Part shown: positions 46,481 to 56,619 of the stretch, one piece after another
How the letters are laid out: the number at the start of each line of letters is the position of its first letter
Position numbering within the stretch: position 1 is the first letter of the stretch
Source: Roseiconus lacunae
GTDB lineage: Bacteria; Planctomycetota; Planctomycetia; Pirellulales; Pirellulaceae
NCBI RefSeq assembly: GCF_008312935.1
Contig: NZ_VSZO01000007.1
Span: forward strand, 124,001 to 188,000
Reading direction: 5' to 3'
DNA: 64,000 bases
Made by a program: the position numbers and the translations under genes
Notes under the pieces: generated by a model
The model's input: the letters and a program-made list of their open reading frames with translations, nothing else
The model's database searches: none
Told to the model about the DNA's origin: nothing

Positions 46481-48979
46481 ATGCGTCGCCACGTCATCGC
46501 ACTTACAACCTTCCTTGCGTTCTATCTTTGCTGCCTTCCGGTCATCGCCGATGACGATCAAAACGTCGCGCAGGAAGGCATCGATGTCGAGCAATTTCTT
46601 CGTGATTATTGCATCGACTGTCACGACTCGGATAATGCCGAAGGGGAACGCTCATTCGATACCTTCGCATTGCCACTCGACTCAGTCTCTGGGTTGATCA
46701 CTGCGAATGAGATCATCGATCAGATCACTCTAAAGGCAATGCCGCCCGAAGATGCTGATCAACCGAGCGATGATCGACGTCTGGCGGTAGTCGGTCAACT
46801 CCGAGAAGCCGTCATGCGATCGAAACAGTCGTTCCAATCGAAAGGGGGGCGTACTGTGATGCGTCGACTTTCGAAACGCGAATATGAAAACACTTTGGCT
46901 GATCTATTTGGTCGCCGCGTAGACACGCTCGGGTTGACCGCCGACTTCCCAAAGGACGCAACCAGCCGGCATTTAGATACGATTGGCGAATCGAAAGTGA
47001 CCTCCGGATTTTTGCTCGATCAGTACTTCCAAGCTGCGAACCGATTGGTCGAACACCGTCTTGGCAAACCCCAAACGGAACCTCGTGACTGGCATTTCAA
47101 AGATAACTTTCGCCAATATGAAGAATTGACCGGGGCGCATAAAAGCGTCTTTAAGTTCGAATTCCTTTGCCTCTACGAACAGCCCAACACCGACACACGA
47201 CAGGGCGGCTACGCGCATATTGAAGACTTTCTCAAAGGTGTCCCCGTATCGGGACTCTACGACATTGAGGTCCATGCGGCCGCGATGCATCGAGACACGC
47301 ACTACGACGCTGATATCTTCCGCATTGATTTTTCCGAACCGTTCCAGCTTGCGGTGGTGCCGGGTGATGCTCGGAAAGGACACATCCATTACCCCCAGGC
47401 GATTGAACCGATCCTTGGCCAAGCCATCGTTCCGGACAATGACCCTGAATGGCTAACGTTTCGTGTTTGGCTGGAGAAAGGACAAACGCCTCGGTTTATC
47501 TTCCCCAACGGTCCTTACGAGTCACGGGCATCGGTGATCGAAGTCAATAAGCGATACAAGGATGAATTTGAAGGTAAGAACTACCGGTCCGGCGTCGTGC
47601 GAACTCACATCTTACTGCACGGTGAATTGCCTCATATCAAAATTGGTGAGGTGAAAGTCCACGGTCCGCTGAAAGAGCAAGGCGGTAGCGCAGAAGAGAT
47701 CGCCGTGTTCGGCAGGGATGGATTTCAGAAGGAGAAGGCCGCCGAACAGCTTTATGCATTTGCCCGGCGTGCGTTCCGACGTCCTCTTGTCGCTGCCGAT
47801 CGCGATAGGATCGATGCGATGTATCAGCGACGGTTGACCGAACAGGCGACGCCGCGGCAAGCCGCACTCGATACGTTAAAGCTCATTCTGTGCTCGCCTT
47901 CGTTCCTTTACCTTAGCGAACAGACCGATGACGATGTCACCGTATTGCCATCGGTCGATCTGGCATCGCGACTATCCTACACGCTCTGGGCGGGGCCACC
48001 GGACGACGCATTACTGAAGATCGGGGAGTCCGGGGAACTTGCCAAAAAGAACGTCCTGCGGCAACAGATCCGCGAAATGCTCAAAGACGACCGAACGTCT
48101 CGATTCGTCGAAGGCTTTCTCGATAGTTGGCTGAACTTGCGAGATTTGGGCAATCTTCCTCCGCCGCGAAAAGACGCGCGCGACTACTACGCCAAGAATC
48201 TCCCCCGTTCGATGAAACGTGAGGCCCGGTTGTATTTCAAGCACTTATTGGATTCGAACGGTGCTGTGACCGAATTGTTAGACTCCGATTACACGTTTGT
48301 CGACAAACACTTGGCCGCGTTCTATGGCTTGCCCGAGAAGGATTCAATGCGTTTGGCGGATGGTTTTCAGCGTGTCGAGTTTAAAGGGGAGGCGAAACGC
48401 GGAGGGGTCTTGGGAATGGCAGCCGTGCTAACGGTTAGCGCCAACGGAGTTGATACATCTCCCGTCACACGTGGCGTGTGGGTTTCTGAAAACATCCTGG
48501 GGATTGTTCCACCGCCTCCGCCGGATGACGTGCCGGCAATCGATGCAAATGTAAGTGGCGCCGAGACGATACGTGAAAAACTAACCTTGCATCGTGCGGA
48601 CCCCGCTTGCAACGTTTGCCATCGAAAAATCGATCCCTTAGGGTACGCACTCGAGGCATTCGATCCCATCGGTCGGTATCGAACTAAGTACCCGAAAGTT
48701 CGAGGAAAGTCGGCAAAGATCGATACAACCGGAGAGTTGTTGACCGGCGAACGCTACAGTGACGTCACCAGTTTCAAGCAGCTACTGCTGAGTACTCAGC
48801 GAGATCGATTCTTGCATCATCTTGTAGAAACATTTCTTAGTTACGCGACCGGTCGGCATATGGAACCGACCGATCAGTTTGAAATCGAAGAGATTGTCGC
48901 GCGACTTCAGGATCAAGGCTATGGATTGCAAGATCTTGTCGTAGAAAGTCTGAGCAGCGAGATCTTCCGCTCACCGTAG
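46481..48979 (+). CDS. DUF1587/1592/1588/1585 cytochrome-like protein
   Basis: An 832-residue exported protein with the multi-DUF layout common in planctomycetes. A signal (VIALTTFLAFYLCCLPVIA) is followed by a haem c motif CIDCHDSDNAEG (about residue 42). DUF1587 follows (RLSKREYENTLADLFG), then a beta domain, DUF1592/1595 (YAFARRAFRRPL, RLSYTLWAGPPDDALL) and DUF1588/1585 (CNVCHRKIDPLGYALEAFD, with a second CxxCH). These proteins are believed to be periplasmic oxidoreductases paired with DUF1552 partners. I chose ATG 46481 (MRRHVIALT) because it begins the signal peptide. Confidence 0.93.
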   Translation: MRRHVIALTTFLAFYLCCLPVIADDDQNVAQEGIDVEQFLRDYCIDCHDSDNAEGERSFDTFALPLDSVSGLITANEIIDQITLKAMPPEDADQPSDDRRLAVVGQLREAVMRSKQSFQSKGGRTVMRRLSKREYENTLADLFGRRVDTLGLTADFPKDATSRHLDTIGESKVTSGFLLDQYFQAANRLVEHRLGKPQTEPRDWHFKDNFRQYEELTGAHKSVFKFEFLCLYEQPNTDTRQGGYAHIEDFLKGVPVSGLYDIEVHAAAMHRDTHYDADIFRIDFSEPFQLAVVPGDARKGHIHYPQAIEPILGQAIVPDNDPEWLTFRVWLEKGQTPRFIFPNGPYESRASVIEVNKRYKDEFEGKNYRSGVVRTHILLHGELPHIKIGEVKVHGPLKEQGGSAEEIAVFGRDGFQKEKAAEQLYAFARRAFRRPLVAADRDRIDAMYQRRLTEQATPRQAALDTLKLILCSPSFLYLSEQTDDDVTVLPSVDLASRLSYTLWAGPPDDALLKIGESGELAKKNVLRQQIREMLKDDRTSRFVEGFLDSWLNLRDLGNLPPPRKDARDYYAKNLPRSMKREARLYFKHLLDSNGAVTELLDSDYTFVDKHLAAFYGLPEKDSMRLADGFQRVEFKGEAKRGGVLGMAAVLTVSANGVDTSPVTRGVWVSENILGIVPPPPPDDVPAIDANVSGAETIREKLTLHRADPACNVCHRKIDPLGYALEAFDPIGRYRTKYPKVRGKSAKIDTTGELLTGERYSDVTSFKQLLLSTQRDRFLHHLVETFLSYATGRHMEPTDQFEIEEIVARLQDQGYGLQDLVVESLSSEIFRSP

Positions 48980-49769
48980 CGAAAATCAGCAATAAGCGGA
49001 ACGGTTGGGCTCGGCTTTTCAGGCGAAGGGAGTTAGCGACAGTCGGCAAACCGGGACCACAGCAATCGCATGAAATCATGCGATGTCTCGAAATGACTGA
49101 TCGCCAATCCAATCGTTCGAGCCACTGTGCCGCTTCATTGAGGCGAGTTTCTTCCTCCCATAATGCCGGGCTTCGCCAGCCCTTGAGATACTAATAGAGG
49201 AAGACTTTGAACTGGGCAATCGGATCAGAGGGTTTTTTATCGAGCCCGTGAGTGAGTTCGCCGACCGCATCACGATCGAGGCGATTGACCTGTCGCTCGG
49301 CAATTCGAGCGTGGTCATTTTCGGGCAGTTAGGCTTCGATCTGCTTCCAACGAGGATCATCCTCGGGCATCGAAAAAGAACGAGACTGAATTTTTTATTA
49401 TACCTGAATCACTTAGATTCATGTCGACCTGTGTGCGCCTCCTGGAATTAATAGCGATGGACATTCTGTGCGAAATTCCAAGATCACCGAAGGTCATTTT
49501 TCTAGCGCTAACATCCGCAAAAAAAACAACCTAAGAACTGAACAACGTCCAAGCGGGAGGGTGTTATTCAGATACTTAAACCCCGAGACTCATGTTTACC
49601 TGCTTAACGAATCTCAGGTAGTTCGCTCCTGCTCGCATCTCCGATTGCCTTGAACCTTAGTCCAGACCAAAGCCGATAACTCGTCAAAACAAATTAGCTC
49701 GGACCCGACTGAAAAGGCCTTGGGTTGATTCGCTAATAGTAACAAGGCGGCGACCCGCCAATAATTTTC
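48980..49769 (+). other. low-coding stretch, mostly decayed DNA
   Basis: About 790 bp between the cytochrome gene and the promoter at 49770. It contains the transposase remnant at 49075-49370. The part from 49371 to 49769 has A/T-rich tracts and scattered stops in all frames. I see no intact gene there. Confidence 0.5.
49075..49370 (-). pseudogene. decayed transposase N-terminus (DUF772/IS1182-like)
   Basis: Reading leftward from an ATG at 49370, one frame gives MPEDDPRWKQIEA-stop-LPENDHARIAERQVNRLD, then DPIAQFKVFLY-stop-YLKGWRSPALWEEE and LNEAAQWLERLDW. The pattern LPENDHAR...LD, LLKVxLYxYLxGxRSPxxW and D/NEAxxWL is that of the N-terminal domain of IS1182/DUF772-type transposases. Two in-frame stop codons and loss of the catalytic domain show it is dead. 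It marks an old insertion between two gene clusters. Confidence 0.6.
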
Positions 49770-49798
49770 TTGCACCACCCGGCGGGCCTCCCTACAAT
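49770..49798 (+). promoter_or_regulatory. sigma70-type promoter upstream of the Cys-rich ORF and glycosylation cluster
   Basis: TTGCAC at 49770-49775 and TACAAT at 49793-49798 are separated by exactly 17 bases. The predicted start is near 49805. It points toward the Cys-rich frame (50102) and the cluster starting at 50473. Match quality is good, but a single promoter-like pair can arise by chance. Confidence 0.45.
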
Positions 49799-50101
49799 CC
49801 CCTCACTGACATCCGGTGCCAAGAGGTGGTGAACTCCATTAGGCATCAATCATCAACCAGTCGCATTGTAGAACTGCAGTTCAGCTATTGACGGTACTGG
49901 AAAGACGAAGCGTGATTGGCTCGTCGACCGAACGCCAGAAATTCTGAATTTGCAAGGCTGAGATGATACTTATTGTCTTCAACAGACACCGACGGGTGAC
50001 CGATCAATGCAGGCGGTATTGGGACTCATCGAATCTGGGCCATTGGCGGTGATCCATAGGCTCCAATCCATCCATCATCAACATTATCGAATATCGATTG
50101 C

Positions 50102-50227
50102 GTGGTGTCTTCCTACGATCCGGGCGGAAATTGCACAGGTGTCAATGGTTGTGGGAATAATGCCGGAAAACAGTGCGGTACCATAACTGGTTGCCTCTGC
50201 GGCGGGGCGCCATGTGCCTGTAACTAA
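50102..50227 (+). CDS. Cys-rich 41-residue peptide or gene tail (GTG start uncertain)
   Basis: A short open frame encodes SSYDPGGNCTGVNG, then CGNNAGKQCGTITG and CLCGGAPCACN, ending at TAA 50225-50227. With the GTG at 50102 the product has 41 residues and seven Cys (positions 11, 17, 25, 31, 33, 38, 40), with Gly and Asn between. Such density suggests a disulfide-stabilised or metal-binding peptide outside the cytoplasm, or a modified peptide. No ATG and no clear ribosome-binding site precede it, and TAG closes the frame upstream. It may therefore be the surviving 3' end of a longer, frameshifted gene. A strong hairpin follows 64 bp downstream. Confidence 0.35.
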   Translation: MVSSYDPGGNCTGVNGCGNNAGKQCGTITGCLCGGAPCACN

Positions 50228-50290
50228 CACTGTCTTTTAGCTCGGGGGGCTAATACTCGGCGAATACCAAGTGCCCTCAGAGAATACGAA

Positions 50291-50319
50291 GCCTGCTGTC
50301 GCAGGTTGCGGCAGCAGGC
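50291..50319 (+). terminator. 13-bp hairpin with 3-base loop
   Basis: Positions 50291-50303 pair with 50307-50319 (12 Watson-Crick pairs and one G-T wobble) around the loop GGT. Only a short ATTT follows, so it may be an intrinsic terminator with a weak T-tract, an mRNA-stabilising fold or a protein-binding inverted repeat. It lies between the Cys-rich frame and the gene at 50473. Confidence 0.6.
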
Positions 50320-50472
50320 ATTTCAGTGGCTTGCACTTGATTGACCAAGCCCAACCGCTCCCCCTCTGGCGGGCGCGGTGCAAACAAAAGAGTTCCCTTA
50401 CGAAGGTAACGATGCGGTGGCTATCGAACTAAGCACTGCGACTCTCCCCGCCCTCTTTTCAGGTTCTTTCTG

Positions 50473-51411
50473 ATGTCGGTCATTAAGGCTGTTTTCCATT
50501 TATTACCATTCGTATTTGTTTTGGCAGGAGCCACCTGTAATGCGAGTGAATTACTGCCCGAAGAGTTTTTGGCGGAGTACGGACAAGCAGCCGCTCGGTT
50601 AAAAGATAACGCACGCGATGTCTCTTCAAGTGTCAAGATCTATAAAATCCAGTCGGGCGAGAAGACACTGTTCAAGACGATTGAATATAAAGCCGCAGAG
50701 GACAACAAGCTCGTTACCTATTGGTTCGAAGATGATTTCCAAGAGAAGGGGCAATCTGCAATAACGACCATCGTTTTTGGGCCCAAGAAGTCCTTTCGCA
50801 TGTCCAATATTGATGACGAAAAATTCAGGGCGCTTCTCGCCCGCCCTCGGGGTGAGATCGACAGTGTCCTGGTGAGCGTTGCAGAGCCAATCTTCGCGTC
50901 GTTCGCTGTTTTTGGAGAGAAAACCCTGACGGAAGCGAACGACGATGAAAAAATCTCGGTGGAAGAAATCAAGCAGCAAGACAATTTGTTCTTGGTAACG
51001 TACAAGTTCACCAATGAATCATTATCGGGGTTTAGCGGTCAACTGCTGATCGACCCAATTCAATCTTGGGTTATTGTCGAGCACCATCTTTTCGATCAGG
51101 CGGGGAAGGTGCAGCGGTCAAGAGAAATGCGATATACCGATGAGTCAAATTCGCATCCTTTACCTTTGATAAAGGGAATTGAGGAAGAAAGCTTGGAGTC
51201 AGGGGAATTAGTCCAGTACGTCGTTGAAATTGAGTCATCCCCTCAAGAGATGCCAAGCGAGGATGTTTTCACGCTCTCGCATTATGGGCTGCCAGAAACA
51301 CTGGGCGATCCGCCTGCACCAAGTTGGCGTCTCTTTGGAATGCTGGTGCTGATATGCGTTTTGGCGTTTATCGGATTTCAAAATCTGAAGCGGCAAAAAG
51401 CAGCACGGTGA
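50473..51411 (+). CDS. signal-peptide protein with C-terminal membrane anchor
   Basis: A 312-residue protein of unknown function. A signal peptide (FHLLPFVFVLAGATCNASE), a beta-rich extracytoplasmic domain (about 30-280) and a C-terminal helix (LFGMLVLICVLAFIGF) with a basic tail give a type I membrane topology. FTLSHYGLPE just before the anchor is, as I recall, common in planctomycete proteins encoded beside DUF1559 genes. The beta domain (FKTIEYKAAEDNKLVTYWFE, GQLLIDPIQSWVIVEHH) loosely recalls outer-membrane lipoprotein-sorting folds. The next gene starts 3 bp after its stop, so it heads a tight operon. Confidence 0.75.
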   Translation: MSVIKAVFHLLPFVFVLAGATCNASELLPEEFLAEYGQAAARLKDNARDVSSSVKIYKIQSGEKTLFKTIEYKAAEDNKLVTYWFEDDFQEKGQSAITTIVFGPKKSFRMSNIDDEKFRALLARPRGEIDSVLVSVAEPIFASFAVFGEKTLTEANDDEKISVEEIKQQDNLFLVTYKFTNESLSGFSGQLLIDPIQSWVIVEHHLFDQAGKVQRSREMRYTDESNSHPLPLIKGIEEESLESGELVQYVVEIESSPQEMPSEDVFTLSHYGLPETLGDPPAPSWRLFGMLVLICVLAFIGFQNLKRQKAAR

Positions 51412-51414
51412 AAA

Positions 51415-53301
51415 ATGCGTATCTCAAAATGGCTCGCTTTTTACCGGGCATTTCGGTGGATCACAGTCATTATTTTAATTCAAGCCGTAGCTTTGCTGGT
51501 CATCGCGTGGAAGGTCTCTCCGACGTACGATGAGTGGATGTATGTGCCAAGCGGGATTTACCATTGGGTTCACCAAGACTTTTCCCCTTATAGAGTAAAT
51601 CCCCCGCTCCCGAGATTGATTGCGTCTCTACCGCTTTATCTCTCTGGGGTAGATGTCCCTTTTGCGGGAATGATGTCAAGTGGAAACCGGATTGAAATCC
51701 AAATAGCGGACCGTTGGGTTGAACAATACGGCCCTCAAACTTTGAGTCAGATCTTCGTCGCAAGACTAACCACGATCGCATTCGCAATCACTGGCACTCT
51801 TGTCATTGCGGCATTGGCGAGAGAAATATTCGGTGACTCGGCGAGCCTGATTTCGTCCATGCTGTGGGCATTCTCACCCACCATCCTAACCCATGGATCA
51901 CTCGCCACGCCGGATATCCCAAGCACAGTCCTTCTCGTAGCGAGCATTTTGACATTCGTACGATGGTTTGATGGTCCCACTTGGGCCAGTGCAGCTCATT
52001 TCGGCGGTGTCCTCGGCCTTCTGCTCCTGAGCAAGTCAACATGGATTCTGCTGTTCTTACTGTTTCCCATCATGTTATTCGCGTTGCAGTACAGAGATCG
52101 CACTCGATGGCTCAAGAAATCCAGCACTCTCATTGCAGTCCTGTGTTTTTCACTATTGATCTTGAATGCCGGCTATCGATTCGACGGCACCGGGACAGCA
52201 CTGAAGGAGCACGAATTCGTTTCAAAAGCGCTCTCGGGATGCGATCGTGGGGGGTGGGGCAATCGATTTGCGAACTCTTTTGTTGGCGAATTGCCTTTGC
52301 CGCTGCCTTCACAATTTATCCTTGGGGTCGATCAGCAAAAGTTTGAGTTTGAAACCGGATTCCCTTGCTATTTCGGGGGTGAATGGCACGAGCATGGGTT
52401 TCCACTGTATTACATCTACTGCTTTGCATGGAAGGAGCCGATTGCAGTTCTTCTCCTATGCGCGTTATGTCTCCGGTGGGTTCCGTTCATCGAACCAAAC
52501 AGGCTCTATCGATTTGCGGTGATCTCGATACCTCCACTAGCCATATTTACCCTCGCTTCTTTCCAGACGGGTATTCACCAGCATTATCGATATGTGATTT
52601 TTGCATTGCCATTTGTGTATCTTCCCATCGGCGCATGCTGGCACGCCGCGAAGCTTTCGAGCCGATATGCGATCACGTGTCTTATCGGGGCCGCTTCAGT
52701 TTCATCGTTGGTAACCGTCCCAAGAACTCACGCCTATTTCAATGTACTTGCAGGCGGAGGGGAGCGAAACTGGAGCTATCTGTCGAACAGCAATATTGAC
52801 TGGGGCCAAGACCTCAAACTGATCTCTCAGCACATCAGAAAACATCCTGAAATCGAATTCAATGTCTTGCACATTACAAGGTGGGACCTTCGTTTTCTTG
52901 GCTTGGATTGCAATAGCGGACGTCAATCGCTGATGGTCCCGTCTCCTCGAAGGTCGGGGCAGTTTGTTCCGTACCAGCCCGGCGTCTATCTCGTGGGGAT
53001 TACGGAGTTCATCCGAAAAGAGTATGCGTTTTTCCGTGAAAACGAGTGCTCGGAAGTATTACCTGGCGGGATTCGTGTCTACTTAGTAACCCAAGAAATG
53101 CTTTCAACGAATGGCCTTCACGATCAAGCCCGCAATATCCCGGAACTGTCTCAGAGATTCACCTTAAGCTTGGCGTTGCGGCGCTCTTATTCAGGTACGA
53201 GTTATGTTTCCAGTCCCCCTGGTGGAAAAGGCAGATTGTGCGGAAGACGCGAGATAGCCTCCAACGAAAAACGACTTTTGGACCAATTAGATGCGATTTG
53301 A
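51415..53301 (+). CDS. PMT/ArnT-like membrane glycosyltransferase
   Basis: A 628-residue polytopic glycosyltransferase of the GT39/GT83 (PMT_2) type. The first outer loop holds the catalytic-type acidic motif in SPTYDEWMYVPSGIYHW and the following NPPLPRLIASLPLYLSG. About ten hydrophobic segments follow, then a soluble C-terminal domain (about 440-600; SNSNIDWGQDLKLISQHIRK). Such enzymes take a sugar from a polyprenyl-phosphate carrier and transfer it to protein or lipid outside the inner membrane. The DPM1-like GT2 enzyme 40 bp downstream could make that donor. Confidence 0.82.
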   Translation: MRISKWLAFYRAFRWITVIILIQAVALLVIAWKVSPTYDEWMYVPSGIYHWVHQDFSPYRVNPPLPRLIASLPLYLSGVDVPFAGMMSSGNRIEIQIADRWVEQYGPQTLSQIFVARLTTIAFAITGTLVIAALAREIFGDSASLISSMLWAFSPTILTHGSLATPDIPSTVLLVASILTFVRWFDGPTWASAAHFGGVLGLLLLSKSTWILLFLLFPIMLFALQYRDRTRWLKKSSTLIAVLCFSLLILNAGYRFDGTGTALKEHEFVSKALSGCDRGGWGNRFANSFVGELPLPLPSQFILGVDQQKFEFETGFPCYFGGEWHEHGFPLYYIYCFAWKEPIAVLLLCALCLRWVPFIEPNRLYRFAVISIPPLAIFTLASFQTGIHQHYRYVIFALPFVYLPIGACWHAAKLSSRYAITCLIGAASVSSLVTVPRTHAYFNVLAGGGERNWSYLSNSNIDWGQDLKLISQHIRKHPEIEFNVLHITRWDLRFLGLDCNSGRQSLMVPSPRRSGQFVPYQPGVYLVGITEFIRKEYAFFRENECSEVLPGGIRVYLVTQEMLSTNGLHDQARNIPELSQRFTLSLALRRSYSGTSYVSSPPGGKGRLCGRREIASNEKRLLDQLDAI

Positions 53302-53341
53302 TCTAGGAAACAACATCAGATTAGCACGGGAGCCAAGTTAA

Positions 53342-54130
53342 GTGAGAATCACAGTCATCATTCCAGTTTTCAATGAAATTCATACGGCTGGTGAATTGCT
53401 GAGGGCGGTTCATGAAGTTGCCCGCCAGGACTGGCAGGTGGTCGTTATAGACGATGGGTCAAATGATGGGACCGCAGAGGTATTACGGCATGAGTGTTCT
53501 CAACTTGGCTTTGAGCTAGTTTGCCGAGATCGCAACGGCGGAAAAACAGCGGCTGTTCGTGATGGATTGGTACGGGCCGTTGGTGACTATGTTCTAATCC
53601 AAGATGCGGACCTCGAATACAATCCCGGTGATATCCCACGTCTGCTTAGAATGGCGGAAAAGTCGTGCGAAGTGGTTTATGGAAGACGCCCGAGCTACTG
53701 GAACCGGCCCAGTCGGTGGCTGTTCGCTTCAGGGGTTTTACTTATCGACATGGCTTTATTGTTCCTGTACGGGCGTTTTGTCCGGGATCACGCCACTTGC
53801 TACAAGCTCATTCCTCGGAAAACACTTCAAGGGCTTGAGCTCGAATCCACCGGGTTCGAAGGCTGTATTGAAATCACCGCGAAATTGATGCGGTCACGAA
53901 TTGCAATTCACCAAATGCCGATCCGGTATGCGCCACGAGCGACGACCGCAGGAAAAAAACTCACAATCGCATACGGGCCTAGGGCGCTCCGGTCGGCGTG
54001 GCGCTGGCGCACGTGGAAGCCAGCCACTTCGCGTCTTACTCCAAAAGTTGCGGGTCGAGCTTTTGTGCCGCGTGATGCAAAGGCGGATTCATTCGTGGAA
54101 ACGGCAACGCTGCAACGGCATGATTCATAA
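53342..54130 (+). CDS. DPM1-like family 2 glycosyltransferase
   Basis: A 262-residue GT2 enzyme, probably making a polyprenyl-phosphate sugar from a nucleotide sugar at the inner face of the membrane. The GT-A motifs are present: [20 protein letters not shown] and [16 protein letters not shown] (metal-binding DAD). [15 protein letters not shown] and the [10 protein letters not shown] segment resemble DPM1/DPMS-type synthases. The start is GTG 53342, with GGAG about 10 bases upstream. One hydrophobic stretch ([18 protein letters not shown]) may dip into the membrane. It lies between two PMT-type transferases. Confidence 0.88.
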   Translation: MRITVIIPVFNEIHTAGELLRAVHEVARQDWQVVVIDDGSNDGTAEVLRHECSQLGFELVCRDRNGGKTAAVRDGLVRAVGDYVLIQDADLEYNPGDIPRLLRMAEKSCEVVYGRRPSYWNRPSRWLFASGVLLIDMALLFLYGRFVRDHATCYKLIPRKTLQGLELESTGFEGCIEITAKLMRSRIAIHQMPIRYAPRATTAGKKLTIAYGPRALRSAWRWRTWKPATSRLTPKVAGRAFVPRDAKADSFVETATLQRHDS

Positions 54131-54147
54131 GGTCAAGAAGTTTGCGT

Positions 54148-56619
54148 ATGGCAACCCAAACCATCGATGAGTGCTGTCAGGACATCCCAGCAGGCGAATA
54201 CACTCCCCAGTCTGGATCTCCGCAATTGATCGGGGGCTTAGCTTTCCGCGATTGGATAGCAGCATTTGTTATCGTAGGATCGTTGTTCATGCTAGCGGAT
54301 TGGCGACGAAATCACGATGGTCCATCGCGTTGGATGTGGCATGATCAGAGCGACCATCTTGGGGCCGAGTATGACACCATTGCTCAGGCAGTCCGATCGG
54401 GCCGAGGTTTTTCCGATCCGTTTCATGAACAAACCGGACCGACGGCGTGGATGCCACCAATTCTGGTCTATTTGACTGCGGGACTGTATTGGCTATTCGA
54501 CGATCGGCGCGAGGAAGTTGTCGAAGTGATCGTCGGATGCAATCTGTTGACCATTTTCTTCGCGAGTCTGCTTGTCTTGCGATATGCAAGATCGGTTGGG
54601 TTGGCCGGCGTGGCGTATCTTGTGTTAGCGGCAGGGCTGTTGGCTGACTTTCGAGATCTATTTCAACGCACCCACGATACCTGGCTAATCCTGCTAGTCA
54701 TCATGCTGCTGTGGCTGGGCTTGCAGCGATTTGCAGACGCCCCAAGGGGAAATTCAAACGAAGCCTACACTTGGGGTTTTTGTGGTGGCGCAGCGGCACT
54801 TTGTAGTCCCGTCGTCGGTGCGGCATGGGCAATCTCGACGGTGATTCAATGGTTAGTGCTTCCACAATGGCGATGGGAACCGACGCAATCAGAGCGAAGC
54901 AAGGTTTTCAAGCGGGGAGTCCTTTCACTTGTTGCCGCGGCAGCGGTTTCGGTTTTAGTGGTCAGTCCTTGGATGATTCGCAACCGCATCGTGCTTGGAA
55001 AGTGGATCCCCGTGAAGTCCAATTCGACCTACGAGATTTGGCAATCTCAGGTTCTCGATGATGACGGCGTCCTTGATGAAACATCAGCCTATCAACACCC
55101 TTGGGGTAAGAACGGTCTTCAGAGAAAGGAATATGTTCAGAAGGGAGAAATCGAGTTCATCGGTTCTCGGGGCGAGCCAACATGGCACTCAATCCTTGCA
55201 GACCCGTTGGATTTTGTCAGGCGTGTATCGCGGAGGTTCGTTGCAGCAACCCTGTATTTTCAGCCGATGACCGACCACGCGGAACAGATGAAAGTAACAC
55301 TAGGATTTATCAGGTCGTATTATCCGTTTCCGCTACTTGCGTTTCTCATCTTGGTGTTTTTCGGCAAGGGGCCATTTGATCGGGCAGAAATTGCGACATG
55401 CTGCCTCTATGTGACTGCGCTCCTCCCTTACATTTTGATCAGTTTCTATTCCCGCTACTCGGCACCGCTAGTGATGATGAAAATGCTTCTGATTCTGCAC
55501 GCTGTGCATGCACTTCGACGTCGCTTTTTCAAATATTCGCTGTTCGGCAGACACGACCCTGTGCTTGAAGCCAAGGCAGCCGATGGCGAACCCGAAGTTG
55601 CAACCAATTTCAATACAATCCGGCAGCTTTCTCGATCATGTTTTGCCGTGGAGGCTCGGGTGAGTGAAAATGTTCCTCCGGTTCAATGGCGACCGTGGGG
55701 AGAAATGGTGTTCGCCCCACGACGATCGCCTTCGCGACAGGGCTTCACCCTTATCGAATTGCTTCTAGCCATTTCGATCATCTCAATTTTGATCTCGATG
55801 ACTTTGCCAGCGGTTCAGAACGCACGAGAGGCCGCGCGGCGAATCACATGCATGAACCACGCCAAGCAAATCGGACTGGCCTTGCAAATGCATGCGAACA
55901 CCTTTGACTATTTCCCCGGGAACGGAGGATTCACACCCGAAAGTCAGATCGAGGCAGTTGACGGGACAATGACTTACATTTCAACACGTGATGTCGCTCA
56001 GAACACCTTTTACCAATGGGGGATCGGTCGCCCAGGTATGACACCTAAGAAGCAGCCAGGAAGTTGGGCTTACGCGATTTTGCCTCAGCTTGAACAGGTT
56101 GTCGCCTATCAGCACGTGGAAGTAGAAAAATTGCAGCCGCAGTTTCTATGCCCGACGCGAGGTCGGCAGCGTCCCGTGCCACCGGTTGATGACGAGAATG
56201 GCGAATATGTTTCGGGAGGGCGAGCGTGGGCGCAAACCGATTTCTGCGGGAATCGAAAAATGATGCCTGAGTATCCCAACGCGGTTCCATTGTCGATGGT
56301 GTTTGACGGTCTTTCGCATACGTTCGTGATCGGTGAAAAAGCCTATGATCGCGGTGTACACGGACCTTCAAGCTGGTACTGGGACGAACCTATCTTTTCG
56401 GGCGGAAGTAAAGGGACGGCCAGGGCTGGCCTTTCGATCATTCCCGATGGATACGACATCGCATTTCGAGACAATTGGGGATCAGCGCATCCGTCGGGTG
56501 CTGTTTTTGCGAAAGCGGACGGTTCGACCAATTTTGTAACCGGTCAGGTTGATTACAAAGTAATGCGAGCCGCACTAACGCCCCGAGGTGGAGAGGTGGA
56601 AGCAAATGAGTTGGATTAG
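54148..56619 (+). CDS. PMT-type glycosyltransferase fused to DUF1559 prepilin
   Basis: An 823-residue protein joining two families. The first 470 residues are a polytopic PMT_2-like transferase ([20 protein letters not shown] and [19 protein letters not shown] in the first loop; ten or so hydrophobic spans). After a linker (about 470-525) comes a complete DUF1559 prepilin: the type III signal [18 protein letters not shown] (cleavage after the Gly, residue 532), [18 protein letters not shown], and the closing [17 protein letters not shown] (H-x9-DG motif). GTG 55709 is a possible internal start (GGGGAG nearby), so the prepilin could also be made alone. I chose ATG 54148 over TTG 54142. The next gene overlaps its end by 14 bp. 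Confidence 0.8.
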   Translation: MATQTIDECCQDIPAGEYTPQSGSPQLIGGLAFRDWIAAFVIVGSLFMLADWRRNHDGPSRWMWHDQSDHLGAEYDTIAQAVRSGRGFSDPFHEQTGPTAWMPPILVYLTAGLYWLFDDRREEVVEVIVGCNLLTIFFASLLVLRYARSVGLAGVAYLVLAAGLLADFRDLFQRTHDTWLILLVIMLLWLGLQRFADAPRGNSNEAYTWGFCGGAAALCSPVVGAAWAISTVIQWLVLPQWRWEPTQSERSKVFKRGVLSLVAAAAVSVLVVSPWMIRNRIVLGKWIPVKSNSTYEIWQSQVLDDDGVLDETSAYQHPWGKNGLQRKEYVQKGEIEFIGSRGEPTWHSILADPLDFVRRVSRRFVAATLYFQPMTDHAEQMKVTLGFIRSYYPFPLLAFLILVFFGKGPFDRAEIATCCLYVTALLPYILISFYSRYSAPLVMMKMLLILHAVHALRRRFFKYSLFGRHDPVLEAKAADGEPEVATNFNTIRQLSRSCFAVEARVSENVPPVQWRPWGEMVFAPRRSPSRQGFTLIELLLAISIISILISMTLPAVQNAREAARRITCMNHAKQIGLALQMHANTFDYFPGNGGFTPESQIEAVDGTMTYISTRDVAQNTFYQWGIGRPGMTPKKQPGSWAYAILPQLEQVVAYQHVEVEKLQPQFLCPTRGRQRPVPPVDDENGEYVSGGRAWAQTDFCGNRKMMPEYPNAVPLSMVFDGLSHTFVIGEKAYDRGVHGPSSWYWDEPIFSGGSKGTARAGLSIIPDGYDIAFRDNWGSAHPSGAVFAKADGSTNFVTGQVDYKVMRAALTPRGGEVEANELD

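Noticed and set aside
49980-50190. Possible leader or precursor frame (MQAVLGLIESG...) overlapping the Cys-rich frame
   Set aside because: It is in another frame, has no ribosome-binding site and no family resemblance. A frameshift joining it to the Cys-rich tail cannot be shown.
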